Shown here: in pieces, positions 27,187 to 36,263 of the stretch | How positions within the stretch are numbered: position 1 is the first letter of the stretch | Layout: the number at the start of each line of letters is the position of its first letter | Assembly: GCA_902567095.1 (NCBI GenBank) | Contig: CACFLG010000002.1 | Span: 1 to 64,000 of the forward strand | Direction of reading: 5' to 3' | DNA: 64,000 bases | Source of the DNA: an uncultured OM182 clade bacterium | GTDB taxonomy: Bacteria; Pseudomonadota; Gammaproteobacteria; Pseudomonadales; Azotimanducaceae | Made by a program: the position numbers and the translations under genes | Notes under the pieces: model-generated | Told to the model about the DNA's origin: nothing | Database searches by the model: none | What the model saw: only the letters and a program-made list of their open reading frames with translations

Positions 27187-27738
27187 TTATCCAATGTTAG
27201 AGAGTTTCAGAAGGTGCTTCAGGTCTTTTAGCATTGGCTTACCCGCGTCTTTTACTGGATAGAAGAGAATGATGTTCCCGTTAGGATCTCTCAAGAAGAG
27301 ACCAGGCCGACCTAATGAAATCTGCGAAAGCGCTTCTGTATCCTGCGACCTTAGCGAGGTAAAACCCTTAAAAGCACTATTATCCGCGGTTATCGCCGGG
27401 GCTAGGTTATTCCGCATGAGCACCTTTGACACTCTGCTTGAATCTTTGCCAAGACCTTTCACTACCTGCGTCGCAAGGTAGCTCAATTGCTCGCATTCAT
27501 TTCCGCATTCTATCTCTAAAACCATCAGTGACCATGATGCATCGGGTTTTCCCGAATCGTTGGCCTCGGCCATAAAGATCGGGGGGTCAATTAGCTCACC
27601 ATTGTTTGTTGTGGTTGAAGGGAGAAGGGAAGGAAAATAAAAGAAAATCGCATACGCGATGAAAAGGGGGCCAAACCCTATTGCCGCGAGCAGCAGAAGT
27701 TTTGTTCTACTTCTTGTCTTATTAGTTGTCTCGTTCAT
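27187..27738 (-). CDS. Membrane-anchored hypothetical protein of the oxidase cluster
   Basis: 183 residues with a basic N-terminus, one membrane segment (14-36) and a soluble part with the general pattern of a thioredoxin-like fold: LMVLEIECGNECEQ (two cysteines, Cys-x-x-x-Cys), and a C-terminal GRPGLFLRDPNGNIILFYP strand pair. A protein of this shape stands between SURF1 and ctaA in Pseudomonas-type loci and is thought to help oxidase assembly; that is inference from position. It overlaps the SURF1 gene by 17 nt. Confidence 0.7.
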   Translation of the reverse strand: MNETTNKTRSRTKLLLLAAIGFGPLFIAYAIFFYFPSLLPSTTTNNGELIDPPIFMAEANDSGKPDASWSLMVLEIECGNECEQLSYLATQVVKGLGKDSSRVSKVLMRNNLAPAITADNSAFKGFTSLRSQDTEALSQISLGRPGLFLRDPNGNIILFYPVKDAGKPMLKDLKHLLKLSNIG

Positions 27739-28432
27739 TTCTGCTAAACCGGATGGTAAAAGAAAGCCAGGCGATTAGGATCGCTAGACTCATTAAAAAC
27801 CACTGAACCGCATAAGCCTGATGCTTCTCGGGCTTGATATTACTCACCTGCCAGCTCCTCGGCAGCGCTCCTGCTTGATTATTTTGCATTCTAATAATGA
27901 ACGGAGAAATCTCTCTGTTCAATTTTCTCGAAAGTTCAAAGACGTCTTCTTTTTGTACGATCTGCGGGAACTTATAGTCCACTTTTCCAGCTTCTAAGGC
28001 GTATGGGTTCGTTGCTTGCCGGTAGACGTATCCTTTAAAAACCCCCAAAAAATCTTCAATCTTCGGTATCTCTGGGTTTTCTGATCGAGTCCGCGCTGCA
28101 GGAACAAAACCCCTGTTCACGAGAAAATTTAAACCACTTGAATCCCGAAACAACTGCAAAACCTCGAATCCGACAACACCGTCCAATATCTTATTATCCA
28201 GAAGCAGAATCACTTTCTTATCAAAAGCCCCTTTTAATAAAACTGGCGTGCCCGACTCAGTATCGCTACCGATATTAGATGGCAGTATTCCCTGACTCTC
28301 GCTAAGTTCTGCCTTTTTCATAATCAACGTGATCTTTTCATCTTTCCTATCCAACTGCCAAAAACCAAGCTTTATAAAACTCAAGAAGAAAAATAAAGAG
28401 AAAAAAGTCAATTTCCAGTTTAGTCGAATCAA
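27722..28432 (-). CDS. SURF1 family cytochrome oxidase assembly protein
   Basis: 236 residues with the family layout: one membrane segment at the N-terminus (8-24, followed by FWQLDRKDEK), a periplasmic domain with VNRGFVPA, and a second membrane segment near the C-terminus (about 209-227). SURF1 proteins assist insertion of heme A into subunit I. TTG at 28432 is the only plausible start that keeps the first membrane segment. The downstream gene begins inside its 3' end. Confidence 0.9.
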   Translation of the reverse strand: MIRLNWKLTFFSLFFFLSFIKLGFWQLDRKDEKITLIMKKAELSESQGILPSNIGSDTESGTPVLLKGAFDKKVILLLDNKILDGVVGFEVLQLFRDSSGLNFLVNRGFVPAARTRSENPEIPKIEDFLGVFKGYVYRQATNPYALEAGKVDYKFPQIVQKEDVFELSRKLNREISPFIIRMQNNQAGALPRSWQVSNIKPEKHQAYAVQWFLMSLAILIAWLSFTIRFSRNERDN

Positions 28433-28518
28433 ATAAGCGTTACTCAGTTAAATAAGAATATGTGAAACAAACACGGGCATAATGCGTATACTTCCTTAAT
28501 TATCTGTCGATTAAAGCT

Positions 28519-28740
28519 ATGTTTATTAAAGTCACAATAGTCATTTTGTTCATTGGCAACATAGTAGCGTTAGCCGTCGCCTTAGGAGCGCTCATGAAAG
28601 ATCAGGGAAGGGAGGGCGGAACGCGTACTGCGAAATTCCTCTTATTGCGGGTTTCCCTTGCTCTAGCTTTGCTCGCTGTCACCGCGTTCGGTTTTTACAC
28701 TGGTCAATTGGGCCTTTCTGCTCCTTGGTATAAGGGATAG
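28519..28740 (+). CDS. DUF2909 twin-transmembrane protein
   Basis: 73 residues, two membrane helices (4-25 and 43-63) joined by a short charged loop containing RTAKFLLLRVSLALALL and ending in a Pro-Trp motif. This matches the DUF2909 small membrane protein found between coxC and SURF1 in Pseudomonas-type clusters; a part in oxidase assembly or stability is likely but unproven. It is transcribed against its neighbours, with its stop 16 nt from the coxC end and an 86-nt divergent gap to SURF1. Confidence 0.82.
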   Translation: MFIKVTIVILFIGNIVALAVALGALMKDQGREGGTRTAKFLLLRVSLALALLAVTAFGFYTGQLGLSAPWYKG

Positions 28741-28756
28741 AAAATAAGCCAGTGCC

Positions 28757-29662
28757 TTAACTTCCAAGAACGTATACAAATACGAAAAGACCGAGCCAAA
28801 CCACATCAACGAAATGCCAATACCAAGCAGCAGCCTCAAAACCGAAGCAATCAGTCTTCGAGAAGTGTCCTTTCCTTGACCTAAAAAGCATAACGATTAG
28901 CATAAAAGTTCCGAGCGTGACATGCGCCCCATGAAAGCCCGTCAACATGAAAAAGGTTGTGCCGTAAATCCCCGAGGCTAATGTGAGGCCTAGATCGACA
29001 TAGGCGTGATAGTACTCATATGCTTGAACGAACAAGAATATAATCCCAAGCGAAATGGTGGCTATTAACCAATTAACAAGTTTCTTTCTATTACCTTCGT
29101 TTATGCCATGGTGCGCAAAAGTGACTGTAAAACTTGAAGTCACAAGCAATAAAGTGTTCACGAGGGGCAAGCCCCAGGGACTAATCAGCTCACTCGGTCC
29201 CGGAAACTTTTCGGCGTCTGGAGGGCTCATCATTGGCCACACCGGCTCATAGTCTTGCCATAACATGTCGGAAGGGCCCCTTTCTCCGACCCCACCGATC
29301 CAATCCACGACAAAGGCTCTTACATAGAATAAGGCGCCAAAAAACGCTGCAAAAAACATGACCTCGGAGAATATAAACCAGCTCATGCCCCATACAAACG
29401 AACGATTTAGCTGATCACTGTATAAATTAGAGTGGTTCTCTTTTATGACTTCAGAAAACCAGAAAAAGAGGGTGCCGCCCATGACCAGCCCACCCAGAAA
29501 AAACACAATCTCGCCGAAGCTGCTATCGCTCCCAGCACTCATCTCATTAAACATGTTCCCCAACCCGTAAACCGTGAGGAAAATACCTAACGAAGCAAAT
29601 ATTGGTAACTTGCTGCTATGGGGAACATAATATTCTTGGTAAGTTTCTTCAGTGGACATCAA
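28757..29662 (-). CDS. coxC: Cytochrome c oxidase subunit III
   Basis: 301 residues, seven predicted membrane helices. Family marks include the opening YYVPHSSKLPI, RSFVWGMSWFIFSEVMFFAAFFGA, the conserved GFHGAHVTLGT and the C-terminal AAWYWHFVDVVWLGLFVFVY. Subunit III stabilises proton uptake into subunit I. It is the downstream gene of the coxB-coxA-cox11-coxC run. Confidence 0.97.
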   Translation of the reverse strand: MMSTEETYQEYYVPHSSKLPIFASLGIFLTVYGLGNMFNEMSAGSDSSFGEIVFFLGGLVMGGTLFFWFSEVIKENHSNLYSDQLNRSFVWGMSWFIFSEVMFFAAFFGALFYVRAFVVDWIGGVGERGPSDMLWQDYEPVWPMMSPPDAEKFPGPSELISPWGLPLVNTLLLVTSSFTVTFAHHGINEGNRKKLVNWLIATISLGIIFLFVQAYEYYHAYVDLGLTLASGIYGTTFFMLTGFHGAHVTLGTFMLIVMLFRSRKGHFSKTDCFGFEAAAWYWHFVDVVWLGLFVFVYVLGS

Positions 29663-29695
29663 TCTCTCCCGGGATTTATGCTTTTTTTCTAAGTT

Positions 29696-30241
29696 CTATC
29701 TGACTGCAAGTTGAGTGCTACTGGTTATATCATAAAGGGTGTAAGAAAGAGTTAAGCGATCGACATCTTTCGGGATTTCGCGGTCAACTATGAAACGCAA
29801 AGGCATATTTAGCTCCTCACCTTTCTCCAATTTCTGACTCTCAAAGCAAAAGCATTCAGTTTTATGCAAAAAGTCTGCGGCTTTAAAAGGCGTTACACTC
29901 GGTATTGCTTTACCCACCATAGTCGATTCTGTTTCGTTGCGAACAAAAAAATTAGCCTCGTTCAACTCTCCCGGTATCACTTTTACAGATCTGATCGCTG
30001 GTCTGAAAGACCAAGGCATATTGGCGTTTCTATTTGTGAGAAATTGCACGGTCACGAGACGACTTTCATCGACGGTCTCTTTCCCTGATAGCTCGTATGC
30101 TCCAGCTGTTTTTCCGTTAAACCCAGTTACTTCACATACAATGTCATATAAAGGCACCAGCATGAATCCGAACGCAAACATCCCGACCACAATCGCGGTC
30201 AGCTTAACAACGCCTCTCGTTTTTCCCTGGGCTTCTAACAT
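29696..30241 (-). CDS. ctaG: Cytochrome c oxidase assembly protein Cox11/CtaG
   Basis: Membrane-anchored copper chaperone that supplies the CuB centre of subunit I. 181 residues: one N-terminal membrane helix (about 12-31), a periplasmic immunoglobulin-like domain, and the copper-binding CFCF motif in KTECFCFESQKL. It starts 12 nt after coxA, the standard position. Confidence 0.95.
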   Translation of the reverse strand: MLEAQGKTRGVVKLTAIVVGMFAFGFMLVPLYDIVCEVTGFNGKTAGAYELSGKETVDESRLVTVQFLTNRNANMPWSFRPAIRSVKVIPGELNEANFFVRNETESTMVGKAIPSVTPFKAADFLHKTECFCFESQKLEKGEELNMPLRFIVDREIPKDVDRLTLSYTLYDITSSTQLAVR

Positions 30242-30253
30242 CCTCTTCCTGCC

Positions 30254-31855
30254 TTAACCGTGGGCTTCAGCCATATCTTTAGGGGGCGTTGAAAAAGTGT
30301 GATAAGGAGCGGGCGAAGGTATTGTCCATTCTAATCCCTTTGCACCGTCCCAAACTCTTTCTGTTGCTTTCTGACCGCCTCTGATACATTTTAGAATGAT
30401 AAATAAAAACAGTAGCTGACTGAATCCAAACAAGAAAGCGCCACAGCTTGAAATCATATTCCAATCGGCAAACTGAAGAGCGTAATCCGGTATTCTTCTT
30501 GGCATTCCAGCAAGTCCAATAAAATGTTGCGGGAAAAAAGTCACATTAACGCCAATGAAAGACAGCCAAAAATGCGTCTTCCCCAGAGTCTCGTCGTACA
30601 TGTTGCCAGTCCATTTTGGCAACCAATAGTAGACCGCAGCCATAATCGAGAAAATAGATCCAGGGACAAGAACATAATGGAAATGTGCTACGACAAAATA
30701 AGTATCATGATACTGGAAGTCGGCAGGGACAATGGAAAGCATAAGTCCCGAAAATCCTCCGATGGTAAAGAGAATAACGAATGCAATAGCGAACAACATA
30801 GGTGTTTCAAAGGTCATTGAACCTTGCCACATTGTGGCTACCCAGTTGAACACCTTAACTCCTGTCGGAACAGCAATTACCATCGTGGCGTACATAAAAT
30901 AAAGCTCGCCTGCTAACGGTATCCCAACTGTGAACATATGATGAGCCCAAACTATGAACGATAAGAACGCAATAGACGCTGTCGCATAAACCATAGAGTC
31001 ATAACCAAACAATTTCTTTCTGGCAAAAGTAGGAATAATGGCCGAAACGACTCCAAAAGCGGGCAGTATCATAATGTAAACCTCAGGGTGTCCGAAGAAC
31101 CAAAAAACATGTTGGAAAAGAACTGGATCGCCCCCACCTGCAGCACTGAAGAAGGCAGTTCCAAAGTGGATATCCATGAGCATCATCGTCACCACGCCAG
31201 CTAAAACAGGCATAACTGCGATTAACAGATAGGCTGTTATCAGCCAAGTCCAAACAAATAATGGCATTTGCATGAGCGTCATGCCAGGAGCACGCATGTT
31301 CAAGATCGTTACTATCACGTTGATGGAGCCCATTATCGAAGAGATTCCCATCAAATGAACCGCAAAAATAAAAAACGTTACGCTAGGGGGCGCATACTCG
31401 GTGGACAAAGGTGCGTAAAAAGTCCAGCCGTAATTCGGAGCGCCTCCCTCCATAAAGAAAGTTGAAATTAACATTCCAAAGGCGAAAGGGAGTATCCAAA
31501 AACTATAATTATTCATTCTTGGCAAGGCCATATCGGGAGCACCAATCATCATCGGGACCAACCAATTTGCCAAACCAACAAAAGCTGGCATCACAGCGCC
31601 AAAGACCATGATCAACCCATGCATAGTCGTAAGTTGATTAAATAGCTCCGGCTGCACTATCTGCAGACCCGGTTGGAACAATTCGGCACGTATCCCCAGC
31701 GCACAGATACCACCTACAAAAAACATAGCGAAGCTAAACCATAGATATAAGGTTCCAATGTCTTTATGGTTTGTTGTGTAAAGCCAGCGAGTTATGCCCT
31801 TTGCTGGACCGTGATCGTGATGATCGTCATGGTGTTCTTCAACTACCGCATTCAT
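30254..31855 (-). CDS. coxA: Cytochrome c oxidase subunit I
   Basis: Catalytic subunit of a heme-copper oxidase, A-type by motif: 533 residues, twelve membrane helices. Visible are TTMHGLIMVF (heme ligand helix), WFFGHPEVYIMILPAFG (CuB His, cross-linked Tyr and the Glu of the D channel), AHHMFTVG (two CuB His) and VVAHFHYVLVPGS (heme ligands). An AGGAG lies before the ATG. The A-type assignment implies heme A or O at the active site. Confidence 0.98.
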   Translation of the reverse strand: MNAVVEEHHDDHHDHGPAKGITRWLYTTNHKDIGTLYLWFSFAMFFVGGICALGIRAELFQPGLQIVQPELFNQLTTMHGLIMVFGAVMPAFVGLANWLVPMMIGAPDMALPRMNNYSFWILPFAFGMLISTFFMEGGAPNYGWTFYAPLSTEYAPPSVTFFIFAVHLMGISSIMGSINVIVTILNMRAPGMTLMQMPLFVWTWLITAYLLIAVMPVLAGVVTMMLMDIHFGTAFFSAAGGGDPVLFQHVFWFFGHPEVYIMILPAFGVVSAIIPTFARKKLFGYDSMVYATASIAFLSFIVWAHHMFTVGIPLAGELYFMYATMVIAVPTGVKVFNWVATMWQGSMTFETPMLFAIAFVILFTIGGFSGLMLSIVPADFQYHDTYFVVAHFHYVLVPGSIFSIMAAVYYWLPKWTGNMYDETLGKTHFWLSFIGVNVTFFPQHFIGLAGMPRRIPDYALQFADWNMISSCGAFLFGFSQLLFLFIILKCIRGGQKATERVWDGAKGLEWTIPSPAPYHTFSTPPKDMAEAHG

Positions 31856-31865
31856 ATTAAGTCTC

Positions 31866-33008
31866 CTACTGACTCGCCATCATGACATTGATTTCTTTTG
31901 GTTGAACTGAATCCTGCATGTTATTCCCCCATGCGTTTCGGGTGTAAGTGACGACAGCAGCTATTTCAGCAGCATTAAGCTGTTGGCCGAAGGCTTGCAT
32001 TGCGGTGCCAGCGCGACCGTAGAGCAAAATGTCAATGTGCTCCGCAATCGGTCCAACGGGTATTCCTTGTCCTACAAGAGAAGGAAACGCAGGTGGGATA
32101 CCTTGCCCGTTTGTTTGGTGGCAAGCTACGCAATTTCGAGCGTAAACCTCTTCCCCTTTTTCAATGAGCTCGTCGGTAGACCAAGATTTTCCTACGATTT
32201 CAAAAACCTTAGCGGCCTCTTCTTGTTTTTCCAATACCCAATTATCGTAGTCTTCTTGTTCCATGGCATGCACCACAATCGGCATGAACCCATGATCCTT
32301 TCCACACAACTCCGCGCACTGTCCCCGATATACACCCGGTTCCTCAACAATGGCCCAGCTCTCGTGAACAAAACCTGGTATGGCGTCTTTCTTCACAGCG
32401 AAATCAGGCACCCAAAACGAATGAATGACGTCATTGGAAGTAATCAGAAACCTAATTCGCTTATTAATTGGCACAACTAACGGGTTATCGACGTCTAAAA
32501 GATAATGTTCGCCTTTTCCGGCGCGGTTCTGGATTTCATCTTGAGGAGTCCTGAGCGCACTAATGAACTGAATCTCTTTCGCAGGATCGTCGTTTAAATA
32601 TGTATATTGCCATTTCCACTGGTAGCCACGGACCTCAACGTCTAGGTCTGGCTCACCTGGCTCATACATGTCTCTAAGAGTACTGGTAGCCGGCACAGCC
32701 ATACCTATAAGTATGACTATTGGAATTATCGTCCACGCTACTTCAAGTTTAGTGCTCTCGTGGAATGTAGCAGGTTTAACTCCCAAAGATTTTCTATGAA
32801 GAATCATTGAAACGATCATGGCTCCAAAGACAATGACCCCAATAACGCAGCAAATGTAGAAAATTAGCATGTGAAGGTCATATACCTCCCGGCTTATTTC
32901 TGTGACGCCTTTTCTCAGATTCCAGAAAGAAAAATCAGCTGATGCGGTCTGGCAAAAAAGTAGCATTGGCAACAACAAGTAGTGCCTCAGCTGCTTTAAA
33001 TTATTCAT
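31866..33008 (-). CDS. coxB: Cytochrome c oxidase subunit II with C-terminal heme c domain
   Basis: 380 residues from the ATG at 33008, which has GGAG 8 nt upstream and begins a signal peptide (1-24). Two membrane helices (about 44-70 and 88-108), then the CuA domain with His196, Cys231, Cys235, His239 and Met242 (CAELCGKDHGFM), and a fused cytochrome c domain with CVACH (Cys293, Cys296, His297) and a candidate Met337 ligand. This makes it a caa3-type subunit. The frame runs open to 33131, but that extension has no conserved sequence. Confidence 0.96.
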   Translation of the reverse strand: MNNLKQLRHYLLLPMLLFCQTASADFSFWNLRKGVTEISREVYDLHMLIFYICCVIGVIVFGAMIVSMILHRKSLGVKPATFHESTKLEVAWTIIPIVILIGMAVPATSTLRDMYEPGEPDLDVEVRGYQWKWQYTYLNDDPAKEIQFISALRTPQDEIQNRAGKGEHYLLDVDNPLVVPINKRIRFLITSNDVIHSFWVPDFAVKKDAIPGFVHESWAIVEEPGVYRGQCAELCGKDHGFMPIVVHAMEQEDYDNWVLEKQEEAAKVFEIVGKSWSTDELIEKGEEVYARNCVACHQTNGQGIPPAFPSLVGQGIPVGPIAEHIDILLYGRAGTAMQAFGQQLNAAEIAAVVTYTRNAWGNNMQDSVQPKEINVMMASQ

Positions 33009-33101
33009 TTGGGAAACTCCATTTAATGAAAGCACGATGACGTTGTTAAAGAGCATCGATGCCTTTGTTTTCAAACCTAACTTGACGATTTTCAGGTGCG
33101 G

Positions 33102-33131
33102 AGTATAACAGTCTATAAGCCAGTATCTCAA
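33102..33131 (-). promoter_or_regulatory. Sigma-70 promoter of the cytochrome oxidase operon
   Basis: On the minus strand TTGAGA (33131-33126), an 18-nt spacer and TATACT (33107-33102): five of six consensus bases in each hexamer. It lies about 94 nt before the coxB ATG in the 179-nt gap after yheV, which otherwise has no convincing gene. Confidence 0.6.
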
Positions 33132-33187
33132 ATCTATCCGGAGGGATATTGGCTAGCAAATTGCTGAACAACGATATGAAATCCTGT

Positions 33188-33379
33188 CTAATCAATGTCC
33201 GGAAGTTTGATTGGAGCCCACTCTTGAACGACAGTTTTAACGTCTTCAGTTTCTTTTTTTTCTGAAAAGTCACATTTGACGCAGTGCAGTGACTCTCCGT
33301 TTTCGCCATAATTTATGAATGTAGTGTCTTCAGCTTGGCAATTCTTGCACTTTGCACCGGCAATGAATCTTTTTTTCAC
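33188..33379 (-). CDS. yheV: YheV-type putative metal-binding protein
   Basis: 63-residue protein with the family opening KKRFIAGAKCKNCQAED and a second pair CVKC, giving two CxxC knuckles that probably hold zinc. E. coli YheV has the same layout; its function is unknown. I chose the GTG at 33379, which has GAGG 6 nt upstream and gives the E. coli-like N-terminus; a TTG at 33391 would place that GAGG inside the gene. It follows prlC, as I recall for Pseudomonas. Confidence 0.85.
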   Translation of the reverse strand: MKKRFIAGAKCKNCQAEDTTFINYGENGESLHCVKCDFSEKKETEDVKTVVQEWAPIKLPDID

Positions 33380-33411
33380 AAAAGACCTCAAATCAACAAA
33401 AAAAATTTAGA

Positions 33412-35442
33412 TTAAGCGCTTATGCCTGATTGCTTTAGCAAGGCATCGATACTCGGCTCTCGACCCATAAACTCCACGAACAAATCTCCCGCATCCTCTG
33501 AGCCTCCTTTTTCCAAGATTGAATAAAGGAATTTTTCCCCTGTTTGACGGTTAAAAATTCCGCTCTCCAAGAACTTAGAAAATGCATCGGCGGACAAAAC
33601 TTCAGACCATTTATAGCTGTAATAACCTGCTGCATAACCTCCTGCGAATATATGAGAAAAGCTGTTTTCGAACCAATATCCATCCGGCGGTTTTATAACT
33701 GACACTTCGTCTCTAACTTCACTAAGGATATTTGCCACTTGCCCCTCCTTCTCTGGGTCAAACTCCATATGAATTCGCATATCAAAAAGAGCAAACTCAA
33801 TCTGACGAACCAACGCCAAAGCAGAATTGAAATTCTTGGCTGCTGTCAGTTTTTTTAAAACATCTTGGGGCAAGGTTTCTTGCGTCTCGTTGTGGCCAGA
33901 TATGAAAGCCAAAGCTTCGCTCTCCCAACAATAGTTCTCCATAAATTGAGACGGGAGCTCAACCGCATCCCAACATACTCCATTAATTCCAGAAACGGAA
34001 GCTACTTCTACTTTAGTTAGCATGTGATGTAGTCCATGACCAAATTCATGAAACAAGGTTATTACCTCTTGATGACTCAGAAGCGCAGCATTCGTGCCAA
34101 TCGGACCAGAGAAGTTACATGTCAAAAACGCCACGGGTTTTTGCAGATCCCCTTTTAACCTGATTCTTTTCGCCCTGCATTCTGCCATCCATGCTCCGCC
34201 TCTCTTATTTTCTCGAGCGTAAAGATCTAAATAGAAACTTGCTACGACTTTCCCTCCCCGCTTAATGTCAAAAGTCAGAACATCATCGTGCCAAGTGGCT
34301 AGAGTATTATTTTCTTTTATGTCAATCTCAAAAAGCCGTCTCGCCACTTCAAACATCCCTTCTAATACTCTAGGGACAGGGAAAAAAGGCCGAAGGAGCT
34401 CGTCAGATATTTCAAATAGATCTTGTTTTAGTTTCTCTGAATAGTAGGCAACATCCCAAGGTTCTATCTCATCCAGACTGTGGTTATTTTTTGCATGACT
34501 TTCTACCAGTTTCATCTCTTCCTCAGCTTGGGGTTTTGCTTTTCTCCCAAGCTCTCGCAAAAAAGAGAGGACTTCTTCAGGAGAGCCAGCCATTTTCTTC
34601 GAAACTGAAAATTCTGCATAATTCTTGAATCCGAGAACTTCTGCTAGATCTCGGCGCTTTTCTAACACTTCGTAAATAATTTCGGTGTTGTCAAACCTCT
34701 CACCGCCTGGTCCAACCTTGGAGGAACGGGTACCATAAGCAAGGTAAATTTCTTTGCGAAGGTCTCGGTTATCGCAGTGAGTTACTATCGCCAGGTAGGT
34801 TGGAATATCGAGGGTCACTAGGTAACCCTCTGAGCCTTTCTGAAGTGCAGCTTGGCTCATCAAACTAAGCGCGTTTTCTGGAACGCCAGATAATTCCTCA
34901 ACATTAGCAACGGTTTTCTGCCACTCTTGCGTTGAATCTAGGACGTTATTGCTGAACGTGGTACTTAAAGTTGATAAAGAACTTTTCAAGTCTAATAATT
35001 TTGCCTTCTCAGACGCGGACAGATTAACGCCCGTTAAATGGAAATCCTTAATTGCGTTGGTAACAGCTTTTTGTTTAGAGATCGACAAATCAGAAAATGC
35101 TTTGGAATCTCTTATCTCTTCATAGGCTAGAAAAAGATCGGGGTCCTGATCCATTTCGGTGTGCAACTTAGTTATCTCTAAAAGGCCTTCCGCGTAAACT
35201 TTCCTTAAAGCGTCTTCGTTGCAAACCGCTTGGAGGTGCGAGATCGGTGACCAAAAATTGTCAATATTGTCCTCAACCTCTTCTCGTAAAGCAGCTAAAG
35301 AGTCATAGGTGAAAGTTTTCTTCTTAATCGCTTCTTCAAGGGAGGAGCGCGCTAATTCAATAAGATGATTTAATTCTGGCAAAATATTTTTAGTATCAAT
35401 ATCCCGAAAATTTGGTAAATTATTTTTCTCCACTACACTCAT
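33412..35442 (-). CDS. prlC: Oligopeptidase A (M3 zinc metallopeptidase)
   Basis: Cytosolic endopeptidase that degrades signal peptides and other short peptides. 676 residues, the family length. The zinc-binding HEFGH (His465, Glu466, His469) lies in LFHEFGHGLHHML, and the third ligand region ELPSQFMENYCWE follows. The gene overlaps the aroE stop by 4 nt and is followed 32 nt later by yheV. Confidence 0.97.
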   Translation of the reverse strand: MSVVEKNNLPNFRDIDTKNILPELNHLIELARSSLEEAIKKKTFTYDSLAALREEVEDNIDNFWSPISHLQAVCNEDALRKVYAEGLLEITKLHTEMDQDPDLFLAYEEIRDSKAFSDLSISKQKAVTNAIKDFHLTGVNLSASEKAKLLDLKSSLSTLSTTFSNNVLDSTQEWQKTVANVEELSGVPENALSLMSQAALQKGSEGYLVTLDIPTYLAIVTHCDNRDLRKEIYLAYGTRSSKVGPGGERFDNTEIIYEVLEKRRDLAEVLGFKNYAEFSVSKKMAGSPEEVLSFLRELGRKAKPQAEEEMKLVESHAKNNHSLDEIEPWDVAYYSEKLKQDLFEISDELLRPFFPVPRVLEGMFEVARRLFEIDIKENNTLATWHDDVLTFDIKRGGKVVASFYLDLYARENKRGGAWMAECRAKRIRLKGDLQKPVAFLTCNFSGPIGTNAALLSHQEVITLFHEFGHGLHHMLTKVEVASVSGINGVCWDAVELPSQFMENYCWESEALAFISGHNETQETLPQDVLKKLTAAKNFNSALALVRQIEFALFDMRIHMEFDPEKEGQVANILSEVRDEVSVIKPPDGYWFENSFSHIFAGGYAAGYYSYKWSEVLSADAFSKFLESGIFNRQTGEKFLYSILEKGGSEDAGDLFVEFMGREPSIDALLKQSGISA

Positions 35443-36263
35443 CCCTTGTTGGAATTATGTCTAATCTGGTTGATCACTGATTGGGTATCTGGTTTTTTTC
35501 CAAACCATAGCGCAAATGCCTCGGAAGCCTGCTCAACGAGCATGCCCAAACCGTCAAAAGCCTCCGCATCAGAATGCGATCTGCACCACCTTTGGAAAGG
35601 CGTGGGCTCATTACTGTAAACCATGTCATAACTAAGCTCTGCGTTTTTTAAAATCCTCTCTGGAAGGTAAAATTCTCCGGCAGCTACCCCAATTGAAGTG
35701 CCGTTTATGACGAGGTTATAGTCGTCACGCAGTTCTTTCCACCCGACAGATCTTACTAGACTAGGATAACGGGAGGCCAACAAATCTGCTTTTTCAGGTG
35801 TCCTGTTGAAGATAGATACGGAAAAAGGCCGTTTGTCGATTAATTTTTTTAAAACACCGCTAACTGCTCCGCCAGCACCGACGACCAAGATATTTTTTTT
35901 ATACAATGTGCTGCCTAAATTACTCTCAAGATCTCTTACCAAACCGACTCCGTCTGTATTTTCGCCTCTCAAAGAACCGTTTTCTTTGATAAGAACTGTA
36001 TTGACCGCCATAGCAGCTTCTGCTTCCTCCGAGCGTTCACTTACTAATTTCCATGCTTCATTTTTGCAAGGCAGAGTAACGTTAAATCCATAGCCTTGAT
36101 TTTTTACAAACGACGTAACAGTTCGTTCAAACCCCTCGTCGGGAACCAGAATCCTTTCATAGCGGATGGGTAAATTTAACTCTTGGGCAAACATCTTATG
36201 AATTATCGGAGATTTGCTGTGCTGAATAGGGTTGCCCATCACGGCCAGCCGATAGGTGTTCAT
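35439..36263 (-). CDS. aroE: Shikimate dehydrogenase
   Basis: NADP-dependent reduction of 3-dehydroshikimate to shikimate in aromatic amino acid synthesis. 274 residues: substrate domain with MGNPIQHSKSPIIH and FNVTLPCKNEAW (catalytic Lys), nucleotide-binding GAGGAVSGVL, the NADP-type loop NRTPEKADLL and the C-terminal GLGMLVEQASEAF. It is coupled by 4-nt overlaps to tsaC upstream and prlC downstream. Confidence 0.97.
   Translation of the reverse strand: MNTYRLAVMGNPIQHSKSPIIHKMFAQELNLPIRYERILVPDEGFERTVTSFVKNQGYGFNVTLPCKNEAWKLVSERSEEAEAAMAVNTVLIKENGSLRGENTDGVGLVRDLESNLGSTLYKKNILVVGAGGAVSGVLKKLIDKRPFSVSIFNRTPEKADLLASRYPSLVRSVGWKELRDDYNLVINGTSIGVAAGEFYLPERILKNAELSYDMVYSNEPTPFQRWCRSHSDAEAFDGLGMLVEQASEAFALWFGKKPDTQSVINQIRHNSNKG

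Noticed and set aside
33046..33309. Minus-strand open frame of 87 codons upstream of coxB, overlapping yheV
   Set aside because: It overlaps the YheV-type gene in another frame and covers the coxB promoter; no family motif and a Lys-run N-terminus. A shadow frame.
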